NCBI GenBank assembly: GCA_000961655.1 | Contig: LADR01000065.1 | Coordinates: forward strand, 1 to 64,000 | Source of the DNA: Desulfatitalea sp. BRH_c12 | Lineage (GTDB): Bacteria > Desulfobacterota > Desulfobacteria > Desulfobacterales > Desulfosarcinaceae | Direction of reading: 5' to 3' | DNA length: 64,000 bases | Shown here: positions 37,149 through 45,402 of the stretch, in pieces | How positions within the stretch are numbered: the first letter of the stretch is position 1 | Layout of the letters: each line of letters opens with the position of its first letter | Translations under genes and position numbers: made by a program | Notes under the pieces: model-generated | Seen by the model: only the letters and a program-made list of their open reading frames with translations | The model's database searches: none | What the model was told of the DNA's origin: nothing

Positions 37149-38399
37149 ATGAAAGAAGTTGTCATTGTGTCAGCCTGCAGAACAGCTATCGGAACGTTTG
37201 GCGGGACCTTAAAGGATATGAACGGTGCGGCCATTGCCAGTGTTGCTATGAAAGAGGCTGTGAAACGCGCCGGGATCGACCCGGTCATTATCGATGACGT
37301 GCGCTTCGGATGCTGCCTGGAACATCACGACACCCTTAACGTCAGTCGCGTGGCCGCGCTGCTGGCCGGGATACCGGACAGCGTGACCGCCGTCACCATC
37401 AATCGGGTATGCATCTCCGGTATGGAAGCGGCCCTTTCCGGTATGGCCATGATCCAGGCCGGCATGGCGGATGTTATCCTTGCGGGCGGCGTCGAACATA
37501 TGTCCGGTGTGCCGTATTCTGTTCCCAATGCCCGGTGGGGATGCCGGCTTCAGGATCAAGTATTTGTCGATGCCATGATTCACGCGCTCGAATGCGGTTC
37601 CCGGATCATCCCGTTTGCCGCGGACGCCCCTGTCGACACGCAGGAAGCGCCGGCGCGTCATTTTCTGGGCAAACCTTACATCATGGGCCACACGGCCGAG
37701 TTTGTGGCCCAGCTTCTGAATATCAGCCGGGAAGAGATGGACGAGGTGGCGCTCAGAAGCCATAACAACGCCGAAAGAGCGACTCGGGACGGTTCTTTCA
37801 AGGAAGAGATCGTGCCGGTCGAGGTGCCCCAGCGGAAAAAAGCGCCCCTGATTTTCGATAAAGACGAACATTTTCGAGCGGGCATCACCTTGAAAGATTT
37901 GCAGGGCCTGCCGGCGGCCTTTATCCCCAAAACCGGCAAAGTCACGGCCGGCAATGCCAGTGGCCTCAATGACGGCGCATCGGCCATGGTGATCATGTCG
38001 GCGGAAAAAGCCAAAGAATTGAATCTTGCCCCCCTTGCCAGGATCAAAGCGATCGGAAAGGGCGCCTGCCATCCTGCCGTGATGGGACTCTCCCCCGTTC
38101 CGGCCGTAAAAGACCTGCTGAAACGAAGCGGTCTGGCGATCGCCGATTTTGAAATGGTCGAGGTCAACGAGGCCTTTGCGGCGCAGTACATCGGCTGTGA
38201 AAAAGAGCTCGGCCTGAAGCGGGAGATCACCAATGTCAACGGATCGGGCATTGGCTTGGGACACCCCGTCGGATCGACCGGCGCCAGAATCATGGTCACG
38301 CTGATGCATGCCATGAAAAAACAGGGTAAAACCCTGGGCTTGGCCACTCTTTGCGGCGGCGGCGGGGTTTCGATGGCCTGTGCCTTGGAGATGATTTAA
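37149..38399 (+). CDS. acetyl-CoA acyltransferase (thiolase)
   Basis: A 416-residue thiolase, the third gene of beta-oxidation set 2. The N-terminus EVVIVSACRTAIGTFGG is typical. The acyl-cysteine motif is INRVCISGMEAALSG (about residue 91), where Ile replaces the usual Gly/Ala after Cys. Other motifs are GGVEHMSGVPY, GHPVGSTGARI (about 376) and a final CGGGGVSMACALE. It differs clearly from the thiolase at 23026-24201 (VCGSALKAV), so it is not a recent duplicate. AAGGAGCTTATC precedes the ATG. Confidence 0.94.
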   Translation: MKEVVIVSACRTAIGTFGGTLKDMNGAAIASVAMKEAVKRAGIDPVIIDDVRFGCCLEHHDTLNVSRVAALLAGIPDSVTAVTINRVCISGMEAALSGMAMIQAGMADVILAGGVEHMSGVPYSVPNARWGCRLQDQVFVDAMIHALECGSRIIPFAADAPVDTQEAPARHFLGKPYIMGHTAEFVAQLLNISREEMDEVALRSHNNAERATRDGSFKEEIVPVEVPQRKKAPLIFDKDEHFRAGITLKDLQGLPAAFIPKTGKVTAGNASGLNDGASAMVIMSAEKAKELNLAPLARIKAIGKGACHPAVMGLSPVPAVKDLLKRSGLAIADFEMVEVNEAFAAQYIGCEKELGLKREITNVNGSGIGLGHPVGSTGARIMVTLMHAMKKQGKTLGLATLCGGGGVSMACALEMI

Positions 38400-38441
38400 G
38401 AAAGCAACCCGCACATAGCGATCTGTAAAGAAAGGAATTTT

Positions 38442-39299
38442 ATGGAAATCCAGAAAGTTGGCGTTGCAGGCTGCGGACTGATGGGCGGTGGCATTGTACA
38501 AACATGCGCACAGGCAGGCTACCAGGTGGTTGCCTTGGAAGCTGAAGAGGCGTTTCTGAAAAAGGGACTTGGCGCGATTGAAGCCAATCTCTCCAAAGCC
38601 GTGGCCAAGGAAAAAATCCAACAGGGAGATATGGATGCGACATTGAGCCGTATCCAGGGAACCACAGCGCTCAAGGACCTTGCCGGTTGCGACATCATCG
38701 TGGAGGCAATCATTGAAGATCTGGACGTGAAGAAAAAACTCTTTTGCGACCTCGATGCGCTCTGCCCGGCACACACCATCTTTGCCTCCAATACCTCCTC
38801 GATTCCGATCATCGCGATGGCCGCGGCCACCCAGCGGCCGGATCGGTTTGTCGGACTTCACTTTTTCAATCCCGTGCCTGTAATGAAACTTGTGGAAGTG
38901 ATCTCCACGATCCGTTCGAGCAAGGAGACCGCCCGTCAGGCGACAGTCTTCACCGAGTCACTGGGAAAGAGTGCGATCCAGGCCAAAGACCGGGCCGGTT
39001 TTATCGTCAACCTGCTGCTCGTACCGTATCTTTTGGACGCCATCCGGGCGCTTGAAATGGGACTGGCCACCAAGGAGGACATCGACACCGGCATGATGCT
39101 CGGGTGCGGTTATCCCATGGGACCGCTCACATTGCTCGATTTTGTCGGGTTGGATACGATTTACGCCATCACCAAGATCCTCTTCGAGGAGTTTAAAGAT
39201 CCGAAGTACGCCTCGCCCCCGCTGCTCAAGCAGATGGTCACGGCCGGTTTTTACGGCAAGAAAAGTGGCAAAGGGTTTTATGATTACAGCGCGGCGTAG
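38442..39299 (+). CDS. 3-hydroxybutyryl-CoA dehydrogenase
   Basis: A 285-residue NAD-dependent 3-hydroxyacyl-CoA dehydrogenase closing beta-oxidation set 2. The Rossmann motif is [20 protein letters not shown] (about 6-25). The catalytic site is in [17 protein letters not shown] (about 139-155). The C-terminal domain includes [19 protein letters not shown] and [17 protein letters not shown]. It is related to, but distinct from, the copy at 22095-22946. A ribosome site (AAAGGAATTTT) precedes the ATG, 42 bp after the thiolase stop. Confidence 0.94.
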   Translation: MEIQKVGVAGCGLMGGGIVQTCAQAGYQVVALEAEEAFLKKGLGAIEANLSKAVAKEKIQQGDMDATLSRIQGTTALKDLAGCDIIVEAIIEDLDVKKKLFCDLDALCPAHTIFASNTSSIPIIAMAAATQRPDRFVGLHFFNPVPVMKLVEVISTIRSSKETARQATVFTESLGKSAIQAKDRAGFIVNLLLVPYLLDAIRALEMGLATKEDIDTGMMLGCGYPMGPLTLLDFVGLDTIYAITKILFEEFKDPKYASPPLLKQMVTAGFYGKKSGKGFYDYSAA

Positions 39300-39982
39300 G
39301 CATCCGTATGTCAACCTGCCGCGACACTGTCCATGCTGGGAGCGCCCGGAAAGACGCGGGCGCTCCCGCAAACAGCCCCAGCGTTAAAGAAAAGTGGGCG
39401 GATTGGGCTCACTGGACCATATGGCTGATGCGGCGCAGACCACCCACCCGGAGCACCTCCGCCGTGCCAATCCCGAAATGGGTAACCGCACTTGCTATTA
39501 TAACAAGGCCCATAGAATCCGATTTGCGCAGTGCGTCCACCTGTAGGGGCGACCGGCGGTCGCCCGCGGCAGCAAAAGATAAGTCGCTCCCCCGATGTGC
39601 GCGCCCCCGTGGATCCGCACGTTCGTGCCCGAGCCGGAAATGCCTTCAAATGCCCTCTATTTTTCTTTTCTGGGGATCCACTTCGGTCAAGTATGCGGGC
39701 GTGGGGTGACGTAGGTAAAACCCCGGCGCTCCGGGTGGGTGGTCCGTGCCAATCCCGAATACACTTCGCCCATAATCACTGGAGCGAACTGCATAACCCA
39801 ATAATGTCTTTACCTTGCACCGTGCGATACAGGCGTAGAGGATTGACATTTGCGCCCTACTCATATAGGTCCATCGTGAGACGGTGAGACAGTCGTTCAC
39901 TCTGCATGCCAACTGCTGAGTGGACGAAGATCTCGCGCCTGCAGGCGAATGCCTGATGTTGTCGATAGCAGTGATGGTGCCG
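39300..39982. repeat. intergenic mosaic of dispersed repeats
   Basis: About 680 bp without a supported gene. It holds a family-2 right end (GACCACCCACCCGGAGCACC, 39436-39455, then GTGCCAATCCCGAAA). It also has a GGGGCGACCGGCGGTCGCCC hairpin (about 39545), a family-2 left end (CTCCGGGTGGGTGGTCC, about 39729-39745) and a family-1 end (ACTTCGCCCATAATCACTGG then GAGCGAACTGCATAACC, 39762-39798). The stretch from about 39680 to 39798 resembles 45077-45210. It probably also holds the promoter of the downstream activator gene. Confidence 0.7.
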
Positions 39983-41338
39983 ATGTCCGATAGTACACTT
40001 GTCCATACGCTGGCCAGCCAGGAAAACCTGATCCGGATTCTGGATAATCTGAAAGAAGGCATCATTGCCCACGATCTTCAACGGCGCATTTTTTTCTTCA
40101 ATGCCGAAGCCGAGCGGATCACCGGTTTTCGGCGCGGCGAGGTGCTGGGGCGCGATTGTCACGATGTCTTCGGCGCCCCTTTTTGTGGCCAGCACTGTTC
40201 ATTCTGCAGCGGCGCCCCGATTGTTCAGGAACATATCGCGTATCCGCTCAATATCGTCACCAAGAATGGCGAACCGCGGCGGATCGAGTTCAAGGCCACC
40301 ATGATGCGCGGCGATCAAGGTGATTGGGCCGGGGTTTTGGCGGCCTTCAGCGATGTGACCGAACTGGCCGAATTGCAGCGGCGCAGCGGCGACATGAACC
40401 GTTTTGCCAATATTATTGGCGGCGATCCACGGATGCGCAACGTTTACCAGCAGATCGTCGATGTGGCCCATTATGATTTTCCGGTGCACCTTTTCGGCGA
40501 AACCGGGACGGGCAAAGATTTGGTCGCCAATGCGATTCACAACGAAAGCCGCCGCGGCGGGGCGCCGTTTGTGCCGATCAATTGCGGGGCGCTGCCCGAA
40601 GGATTGATCGAGAGCGAGCTGTTCGGCCATGTCAAAGGCGCTTTTTCAGGGGCCATCCGCGACAAAAAAGGCCGTTTCGAGCTGGCGGATGGTGGCACCC
40701 TGTTCCTGGACGAGATTGGCGATTTGCCCAAGCCCTTGCAGGTCAAGCTGTTGCGTTTTCTGCAGGAGGGCACATTGGAGAAAGTCGGCGGCGAGCGGAG
40801 CATTTCGGTCAATGTCAGGGTGATCAGCGCCACCAACAAGGACTTGCGCAAAGAGGTGCAGCGCAACGCCTTTCGTGAAGACCTGTATTATCGCCTCAAT
40901 GTGATTCCGATTCATATTCCCGCCTTGCGCGATCGGGCCACGGATATTCCTCTGCTGGTCGCCCATTTTTTGCAGCAAATCGCCGATCGCAGCCGCCAGG
41001 CGGTGCCGAGGGTTTCCGATGCGGCCATGTCCCTGCTGATGGACTATCCTTGGCCCGGCAATGTGCGGGAGTTGCAGAATGCGATTCAGTTCGCGATTGT
41101 GAAATGCAATAAAAAGATCATCACGCCCGCTGATTTTCCGATGGAATTGCGCCGGTTGGCCGGTATGCCGGTGCGGGTTGACCGCCTTAGAAGGCTGGAC
41201 GCCGAGGCCGTGCGGGACGCGCTGGTCAAAACCGGCGGCAATAAAGCCGGTGCGGCGCGTATGCTGGGCGTGGGACGGGCGACGCTGTATCGTTTTCTAG
41301 GGGATCATTCGGATATTGCGGCGTCGGCATCCAATTAA
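39983..41338 (+). CDS. sigma54-dependent activator with cysteine-bearing PAS domain
   Basis: About 451 residues. Residues about 12-130 are a PAS domain (LIRILDNLKEGIIAHD) with four cysteines, C59, C68, C72 and C75 (DCHDVFGAPFCGQHCSFCSG). These could hold an Fe-S cluster or act as a thiol switch. Residues about 140-375 are AAA+ with Walker A GETGTGKD, FLDEIGDLP and PWPGNVRELQNA. The sigma54 loop reads GAFSGA (219-224) instead of GAFTGA. The C-terminus is a Fis-type helix-turn-helix (GGNKAGAARMLGVGRATLYRF). The start is uncertain, and ATGs at 39956 and upstream are possible. It is convergent with cooS and a candidate redox-dependent regulator of that neighbourhood. Confidence 0.88.
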   Translation: MSDSTLVHTLASQENLIRILDNLKEGIIAHDLQRRIFFFNAEAERITGFRRGEVLGRDCHDVFGAPFCGQHCSFCSGAPIVQEHIAYPLNIVTKNGEPRRIEFKATMMRGDQGDWAGVLAAFSDVTELAELQRRSGDMNRFANIIGGDPRMRNVYQQIVDVAHYDFPVHLFGETGTGKDLVANAIHNESRRGGAPFVPINCGALPEGLIESELFGHVKGAFSGAIRDKKGRFELADGGTLFLDEIGDLPKPLQVKLLRFLQEGTLEKVGGERSISVNVRVISATNKDLRKEVQRNAFREDLYYRLNVIPIHIPALRDRATDIPLLVAHFLQQIADRSRQAVPRVSDAAMSLLMDYPWPGNVRELQNAIQFAIVKCNKKIITPADFPMELRRLAGMPVRVDRLRRLDAEAVRDALVKTGGNKAGAARMLGVGRATLYRFLGDHSDIAASASN

Positions 41339-41385
41339 AATATGCCTGCATCTTTGCGTTGGAAGAGAATCACGGGTCATGAATA

Positions 41386-41413
41386 ACAAAGGGCGCCTTG
41401 CGGCGCCCTTTGT
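41386..41413. terminator. bidirectional hairpin terminator between the convergent activator and cooS genes
   Basis: ACAAAGGGCGCC, loop TTGC, GGCGCCCTTTGT form a perfect 12-bp stem. It lies 48 bp after the activator stop and 17 bp beyond the cooS stop. A T run is missing, but the position and strength suit a two-way terminator. The 13-mer GGCGCCCTTTGTA recurs in the hairpin at 60311-60352. Confidence 0.7.
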
Positions 41414-41429
41414 ACGTATGGCGAAGTGA

Positions 41430-43406
41430 TCAAGCAGCGTCGATGGCGCGCCGATCCTGCATATCCATCAGGACACGCTCGCGGCCCTTATCCAAGCCCA
41501 GCGCGGCGCGTTTTTTGTCAATGTGTGCAATCATCAGGCGGGCGATGTCATGGGGATGCACCGCAAAACCCCATTTACCGAAGCCCATGCTCTCATACTC
41601 TTCAAAAAGATGTTTGTGGAATTTGGTGCCTTCGACAATCGGGAAGGTGACCCCGAAAACGGTGTACACCCCAGACGCCACAAAGTACTGCCCAATACAG
41701 ATCGCTTTTTCACTCATGTATTCAGGCGCGCACCCGGCCACCGGCAGATCGGCAATGCTGTCGCCCAGACCGCCGGTTCGCACCATCTCCGAAGCGGCGA
41801 TAAGGATGCGGCTGTTGTCGACACACGAGCCGAGGCCCAGCACCGGCGGCATGCCAACGGTTTCGCAGACCTCCTTCAGGCCCGGCCCCGCAAGGTGAGC
41901 GGCTTCGGGGGTGGTCAGTCCGGCTTTGGCCAAGGCGATCTGGGCACAGCCGGTCTGAAGGACCAGAACGTCATTCTTGATCAGCTCTTTGACCAACTCC
42001 ACGTGCACCCAGTCCTGTTTGATGCGTGCATTGGTGCACCCGACCACGCCGGCCACGCCACGAATGCGGCCATTGATAATGTTGTCGTTCAACGGAGTGT
42101 AAGAGCCGCGGAAAGAACCGCCCAGCATGTAGTTGATGTACTCGTGTGAAAAGCCGTGGACGCCGGTGTTGACGTTGCGCGGAATTTCGACTTTGGCGGT
42201 GCGGTTTTTGAAACGTGAAATGGCCTTGATCACGATCTCGTCCGTGCTTTTCTTGGGATCGTGATCGTGGAACTCGATATGCATGGCCCCTTCGATTTTG
42301 CAGCGCGGGTTGGTGGTGATCAAGTGCGTGCCATAGCATTGAGCGACTTTAACCAAACCCTGTTTGATGCATTGGACATCCACGGCCATGGCGTCGACAG
42401 CACCGGTGATAAGGATGGCTTCGGTCGACATGAAGCTGCCGGCGTGCGGAATGCCATGACGCACCAGCACTTCGGCGCCCGAGCAGCACATTCCGGCCAA
42501 GTTGATGCCTTTTGCGCCGGCCGCCTTCGCAGCCGCGATCAAGGTGGGTTCGTGGACCGATTCGATCATCGACTCAAACAGATTGGGCTCATGGCCATGG
42601 ATGATGATATTGACCTGATCTTCCTTGAGCACGCCCATATTGACTTCGACACTGACCGGAGAAGGGGTGCCGAACAGAATGTCGGAGATTTCGGTGGCCA
42701 CCATCGAGCCGCCCCATCCGTCGGCCAGGGCCGTGCGGCTGATCTGCCGGGTGATGTTGGTGTAATCCTGGTCGACACCCATGTGGGTGCGATGCATCAG
42801 ATCCATGATTTCGCGCATCGCCCCGCGTGGCACAACTCCCTGTTTTCGCCAGGTTTCCAGTGTCTTGGGCGGAACGCGCTTGGCAAACGGGATTTCGCCA
42901 TCCACCGCGGTGTAGGTGCGCTCCAGCGCCTCATACAGATCGATGGCGATTTCCTTGGTGGAACGTCCTTCGGTTTCGATGCCAATGGATTGCGCGACCG
43001 ATTCCAGCTTTTGAACATCCTTGATGACGTAATCTTTAATATTGCCGTTGACCACTTCGCGGAACAGATCGAGCATGCTCATGCCATGGTCGGTGTGCGC
43101 GGCGCCGCCGGCAGCGACCATACGGGCAAAATTGCGGGCCATGATCGTGTCGATGGTTGCGCCGCAGACACCCACTTTGCCATAAGGGTCCTTGGCATTC
43201 AGGCGGCAGGGCCCCATGAAGCAATGTTTGCAACAGGCCGAATCGGCACCGATCGGGCATGCCTTCATGTTCACGGCGCGATCAAAGGCCGTTTCCACGC
43301 CATCACGCCGTCCTTTGGCGATCATTTGTTGGGTGGCGTCACAGGTGGTCAGGTCCCCCACCGGGACTTCTATTTTCTCTGCAACGATTTTTTTCTTGAT
43401 GTCCAT
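41430..43406 (-). CDS. cooS: anaerobic Ni-Fe carbon monoxide dehydrogenase CooS
   Basis: A 658-residue Ni-Fe CO dehydrogenase, oxidising CO to CO2 with ferredoxin as likely acceptor. The D- and B-cluster cysteines are all present and correctly spaced (ACPIGADSACCKHC, then MGPCR, then GVCGA). The C-cluster ligands are HGHEPNL, CCSGAEVL, DVQCIKQGL, VVGCTNARI, QTGCAQIAL and LGSCVDNSR. So the enzyme should be active. AAGGAGGCTTT precedes the ATG. No cooC, cooF or acetyl-CoA synthase gene lies within several kb, so it is a stand-alone cooS. The convergent PAS activator and the glutaredoxin/FTR pair are its nearest neighbours. Confidence 0.97.
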   Translation of the reverse strand: MDIKKKIVAEKIEVPVGDLTTCDATQQMIAKGRRDGVETAFDRAVNMKACPIGADSACCKHCFMGPCRLNAKDPYGKVGVCGATIDTIMARNFARMVAAGGAAHTDHGMSMLDLFREVVNGNIKDYVIKDVQKLESVAQSIGIETEGRSTKEIAIDLYEALERTYTAVDGEIPFAKRVPPKTLETWRKQGVVPRGAMREIMDLMHRTHMGVDQDYTNITRQISRTALADGWGGSMVATEISDILFGTPSPVSVEVNMGVLKEDQVNIIIHGHEPNLFESMIESVHEPTLIAAAKAAGAKGINLAGMCCSGAEVLVRHGIPHAGSFMSTEAILITGAVDAMAVDVQCIKQGLVKVAQCYGTHLITTNPRCKIEGAMHIEFHDHDPKKSTDEIVIKAISRFKNRTAKVEIPRNVNTGVHGFSHEYINYMLGGSFRGSYTPLNDNIINGRIRGVAGVVGCTNARIKQDWVHVELVKELIKNDVLVLQTGCAQIALAKAGLTTPEAAHLAGPGLKEVCETVGMPPVLGLGSCVDNSRILIAASEMVRTGGLGDSIADLPVAGCAPEYMSEKAICIGQYFVASGVYTVFGVTFPIVEGTKFHKHLFEEYESMGFGKWGFAVHPHDIARLMIAHIDKKRAALGLDKGRERVLMDMQDRRAIDAA

Positions 43407-43720
43407 AAAGCCTCCTTATCAGGAATGATTACTAATATTTTTAAGATAGATCGTGCCTGTCTGTCAACATGTTTTCAGAGGCGCACTCAATTTAATCCTC
43501 GCCGGCGATCCGGAAAATGATACCCATATAACGCAACTGCCGGGTACCAACACCGGGGCCCCTCTTCAGTGCTGAATTCAGAATGTTGGGGGGTCTTTGT
43601 CCGCTCGGCGTTTGCAATCTCGACACACCTGTATTATTGAGAATGAAAGGCCCGCCCTTCCGACCGTGTTACCTGAAGAGTGGACCGCATACCTTACCTG
43701 CTGATGAAAGGACAGGACAT

Positions 43721-43975
43721 ATGACCGACGATCCGGTGAAAGTGTATAGTCTGAGCACATGCAGCCATTGCAAATCCACCAAGCGTTTACTCAACGAGTG
43801 CACAGTGAAATACGAGTTTGTAGATGTGGATCTGCTCGAAGGCGATGAGCGCAGAGCGATCCTGGAAGATGTCAAAAAGTTCAATCCGAAATGCTCCTTT
43901 CCCACGATCATCATCGGTGAAAAAGTCATCGTGGGATACAAGGAAAACGAAATCAAGGAGGCCCTGGGATTGTGA
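43721..43975 (+). CDS. glutaredoxin-like thiol protein
   Basis: An 84-residue thioredoxin-fold protein. The redox motif is YSLSTCSHCKSTKRLL (CSHC, about residues 14-17). It is followed by a strand-helix VKYEFVDVDLLEGDERRAI and the cis-Pro SFPTIIIGEKVIVGYKE (about 61-77), all typical of glutaredoxin-like proteins. GAAAGGACAGGACAT precedes the ATG at 43721, and an upstream extension is not supported. The stop codon overlaps the FTR start by one base. The pair suggests that FTR reduces this glutaredoxin with ferredoxin electrons. Confidence 0.88.
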   Translation: MTDDPVKVYSLSTCSHCKSTKRLLNECTVKYEFVDVDLLEGDERRAILEDVKKFNPKCSFPTIIIGEKVIVGYKENEIKEALGL

Positions 43976-44307
43976 TGGATGTACCCCAGCTTTACGAAAA
44001 GCTAAAAAAGATTCAGGAGCCCAAGGGCTATTACTTCAGCAATGACATGGAGCGCGTCACCGAGTTGCTGGAAGGCCTCTTGCGCAACAAAGAACGCTAT
44101 GGCTACATGGTGTGCCCCTGCCGATTGGCTGCCGGCGACCGTGAGGCAGACAAGGACATCATTTGTCCCTGCGTGTACCGCGAACCGGACGTCAAGGCGT
44201 TTGGCAGTTGCTATTGCAATCTGTACGTGTCCAAAGCCTGGAATGATCGAACGATTCCGCATGAATACGTTCCGGAACGACGTCCGCCGGAGAAAATGGG
44301 TTTCTGA
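43975..44307 (+). CDS. ferredoxin:thioredoxin reductase catalytic-type protein
   Basis: A 110-residue FTR catalytic-domain protein that uses a [4Fe-4S] cluster to reduce a disulfide in a thioredoxin-like partner. The three cysteine motifs are CPCRLAAGDREADKDIICPC and GSCYCNLYVSKAW. The gaps are 14 and 12 residues, while plant/cyanobacterial FTR has 16 and 8 (CPC-X16-CPC-X8-CHC). The last motif is CYC where the classical His is replaced by Tyr. No variable (alpha) subunit gene is next to it. The start ATG overlaps the stop of the glutaredoxin gene (TGATG). Confidence 0.87.
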   Translation: MDVPQLYEKLKKIQEPKGYYFSNDMERVTELLEGLLRNKERYGYMVCPCRLAAGDREADKDIICPCVYREPDVKAFGSCYCNLYVSKAWNDRTIPHEYVPERRPPEKMGF

Positions 44308-44366
44308 TAGCCACGCCATTCCCACTGAACGGGTACTTTGTTGCGCACCTCGCAAGATTGGGGCTC

Positions 44367-44389
44367 AAGGGGGAGAACCGTTCCCCCTT
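44367..44389. terminator. hairpin after the FTR gene
   Basis: AAGGGGGA, a 7-nt loop and TCCCCCTT form an 8-bp GC-rich stem 60 bp after the FTR stop and 34 bp beyond the flavodoxin gene stop on the other strand. No T run is present, so termination is likely but not certain. Confidence 0.5.
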
Positions 44390-44423
44390 GGTGCGTATGT
44401 TCTTTACTGACGCTGTGGTCCCA

Positions 44424-44876
44424 TCACTGCACGACTGTGAGTTTTTCCGCCAGTGCTTTTCCATAATCCTGACATGCCTTAATGCCCTCCGGTGAGTCAA
44501 TGATGTGTTCTTTCAGGTTGAGCGCCCCCAGATCGACCATGTCCATCTTGTAGACGTGCTGCATGGTGTCGTAAATCATCGGCCCGGATTCGCCACTGTG
44601 CGTGTAGGAGCAAAATGCGGCTCCCATTTTGCCGGTTAAATTGGCTTTCTGGGCCAGGAACAGGAAGTTCTTCATGCCGGTGGTCATATCACGGTGGTAC
44701 GTGGGGCATCCGAATACAAAGCCATCATAGCCACTCAGTTCGCTCTCGCTGCTGATGTCGGCAATTTTGCGGATTTCGGTCTGCAATCCGGTCATTCGAA
44801 TGCCCTCAGCGATGAAGTTGGCCATTTTCTCCGTCATACCGGTCCTGCTGATATACGCGACAAGAATCTTACTCAT
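44424..44876 (-). CDS. flavodoxin-like protein
   Basis: A 150-residue flavodoxin/FMN-binding protein. The FMN phosphate loop is SRTGMTEKMANFIAEG (about residues 10-25), with FGCPTYHRDMTTG (about 58) and FCSYTHSGESGPM (about 92) forming the rest of the FMN pocket. The ATG at 44876 follows AAAGGGAGAAACATTT. A 34-residue upstream extension is unlikely. It would carry low-potential electrons in place of ferredoxin, or act as a quinone/FMN reductase. The gene stands alone and convergent to the FTR gene. Confidence 0.9.
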   Translation of the reverse strand: MSKILVAYISRTGMTEKMANFIAEGIRMTGLQTEIRKIADISSESELSGYDGFVFGCPTYHRDMTTGMKNFLFLAQKANLTGKMGAAFCSYTHSGESGPMIYDTMQHVYKMDMVDLGALNLKEHIIDSPEGIKACQDYGKALAEKLTVVQ

Positions 44877-45402
44877 AAATGTTTCTCCCTTTGGATGGAT
44901 GGTGAATGGAGAGACCAAATGACTGCTCCATACCGTGTGGGCTATCAATAAGTATGCCATCGTCTGTGCGCGGTCCAAAAGCCGGTGAGCTTCGCCGGGC
45001 GCATTTCATCAGGTGCGGTTAACCGCGGGGGCTCCGCGCGCAACCTGAAAAAGCAAAACTGGTTATCATCTTCGGTCAAGCGAGATACGGTTAGGGGTGA
45101 CGTAGAAAAACCCCCGGTGATCCGGGTGGGTGGTCCGCGCCACCCACCCGGATCACCTCCTGCGTGCCAATCCCGAAAACGTTAATAGTCACTGAGCGAA
45201 CTGGATAACCAAAAAGTCAAAATGACGAGACGGCTATGCCAAGTGTATCAGACGTTGTGCATCGTGAGACACAGCTGTCTCAGGTGAGTCGCACATTGGG
45301 AGACGGCATTCTTTTGAATACGCCGAGGATGCCGGCCCCTGGCGGATCGTGCAGGAGGTTCGAGGCGGTTTTAATATGGGCAAACCGAAATCGACCGGTT
45401 CG
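44877..45402. repeat. intergenic region with family-1 and family-2 repeats
   Basis: About 525 bp with no supported gene. It has a family-2 short palindrome at 45111-45175 (GGTGATCCGGGTGGGTGGTCC, CGCGCCACCCACCCGGATC). It is preceded by a segment GGGGTGACGTAG-AAAACCCCCGG, also found near 39700. Directly after it comes a family-1 end (TAGTCACTGAGCGAACTGG then ATAACC, 45187-45210). The order of parts is the same as in the gap at 39680-39798. Confidence 0.75.

Noticed and set aside
42261-43520. A 419-codon plus-strand frame opposite cooS
   Set aside because: cooS has all cluster ligands on the minus strand. The opposite frame is rich in His/Asp with no domain.
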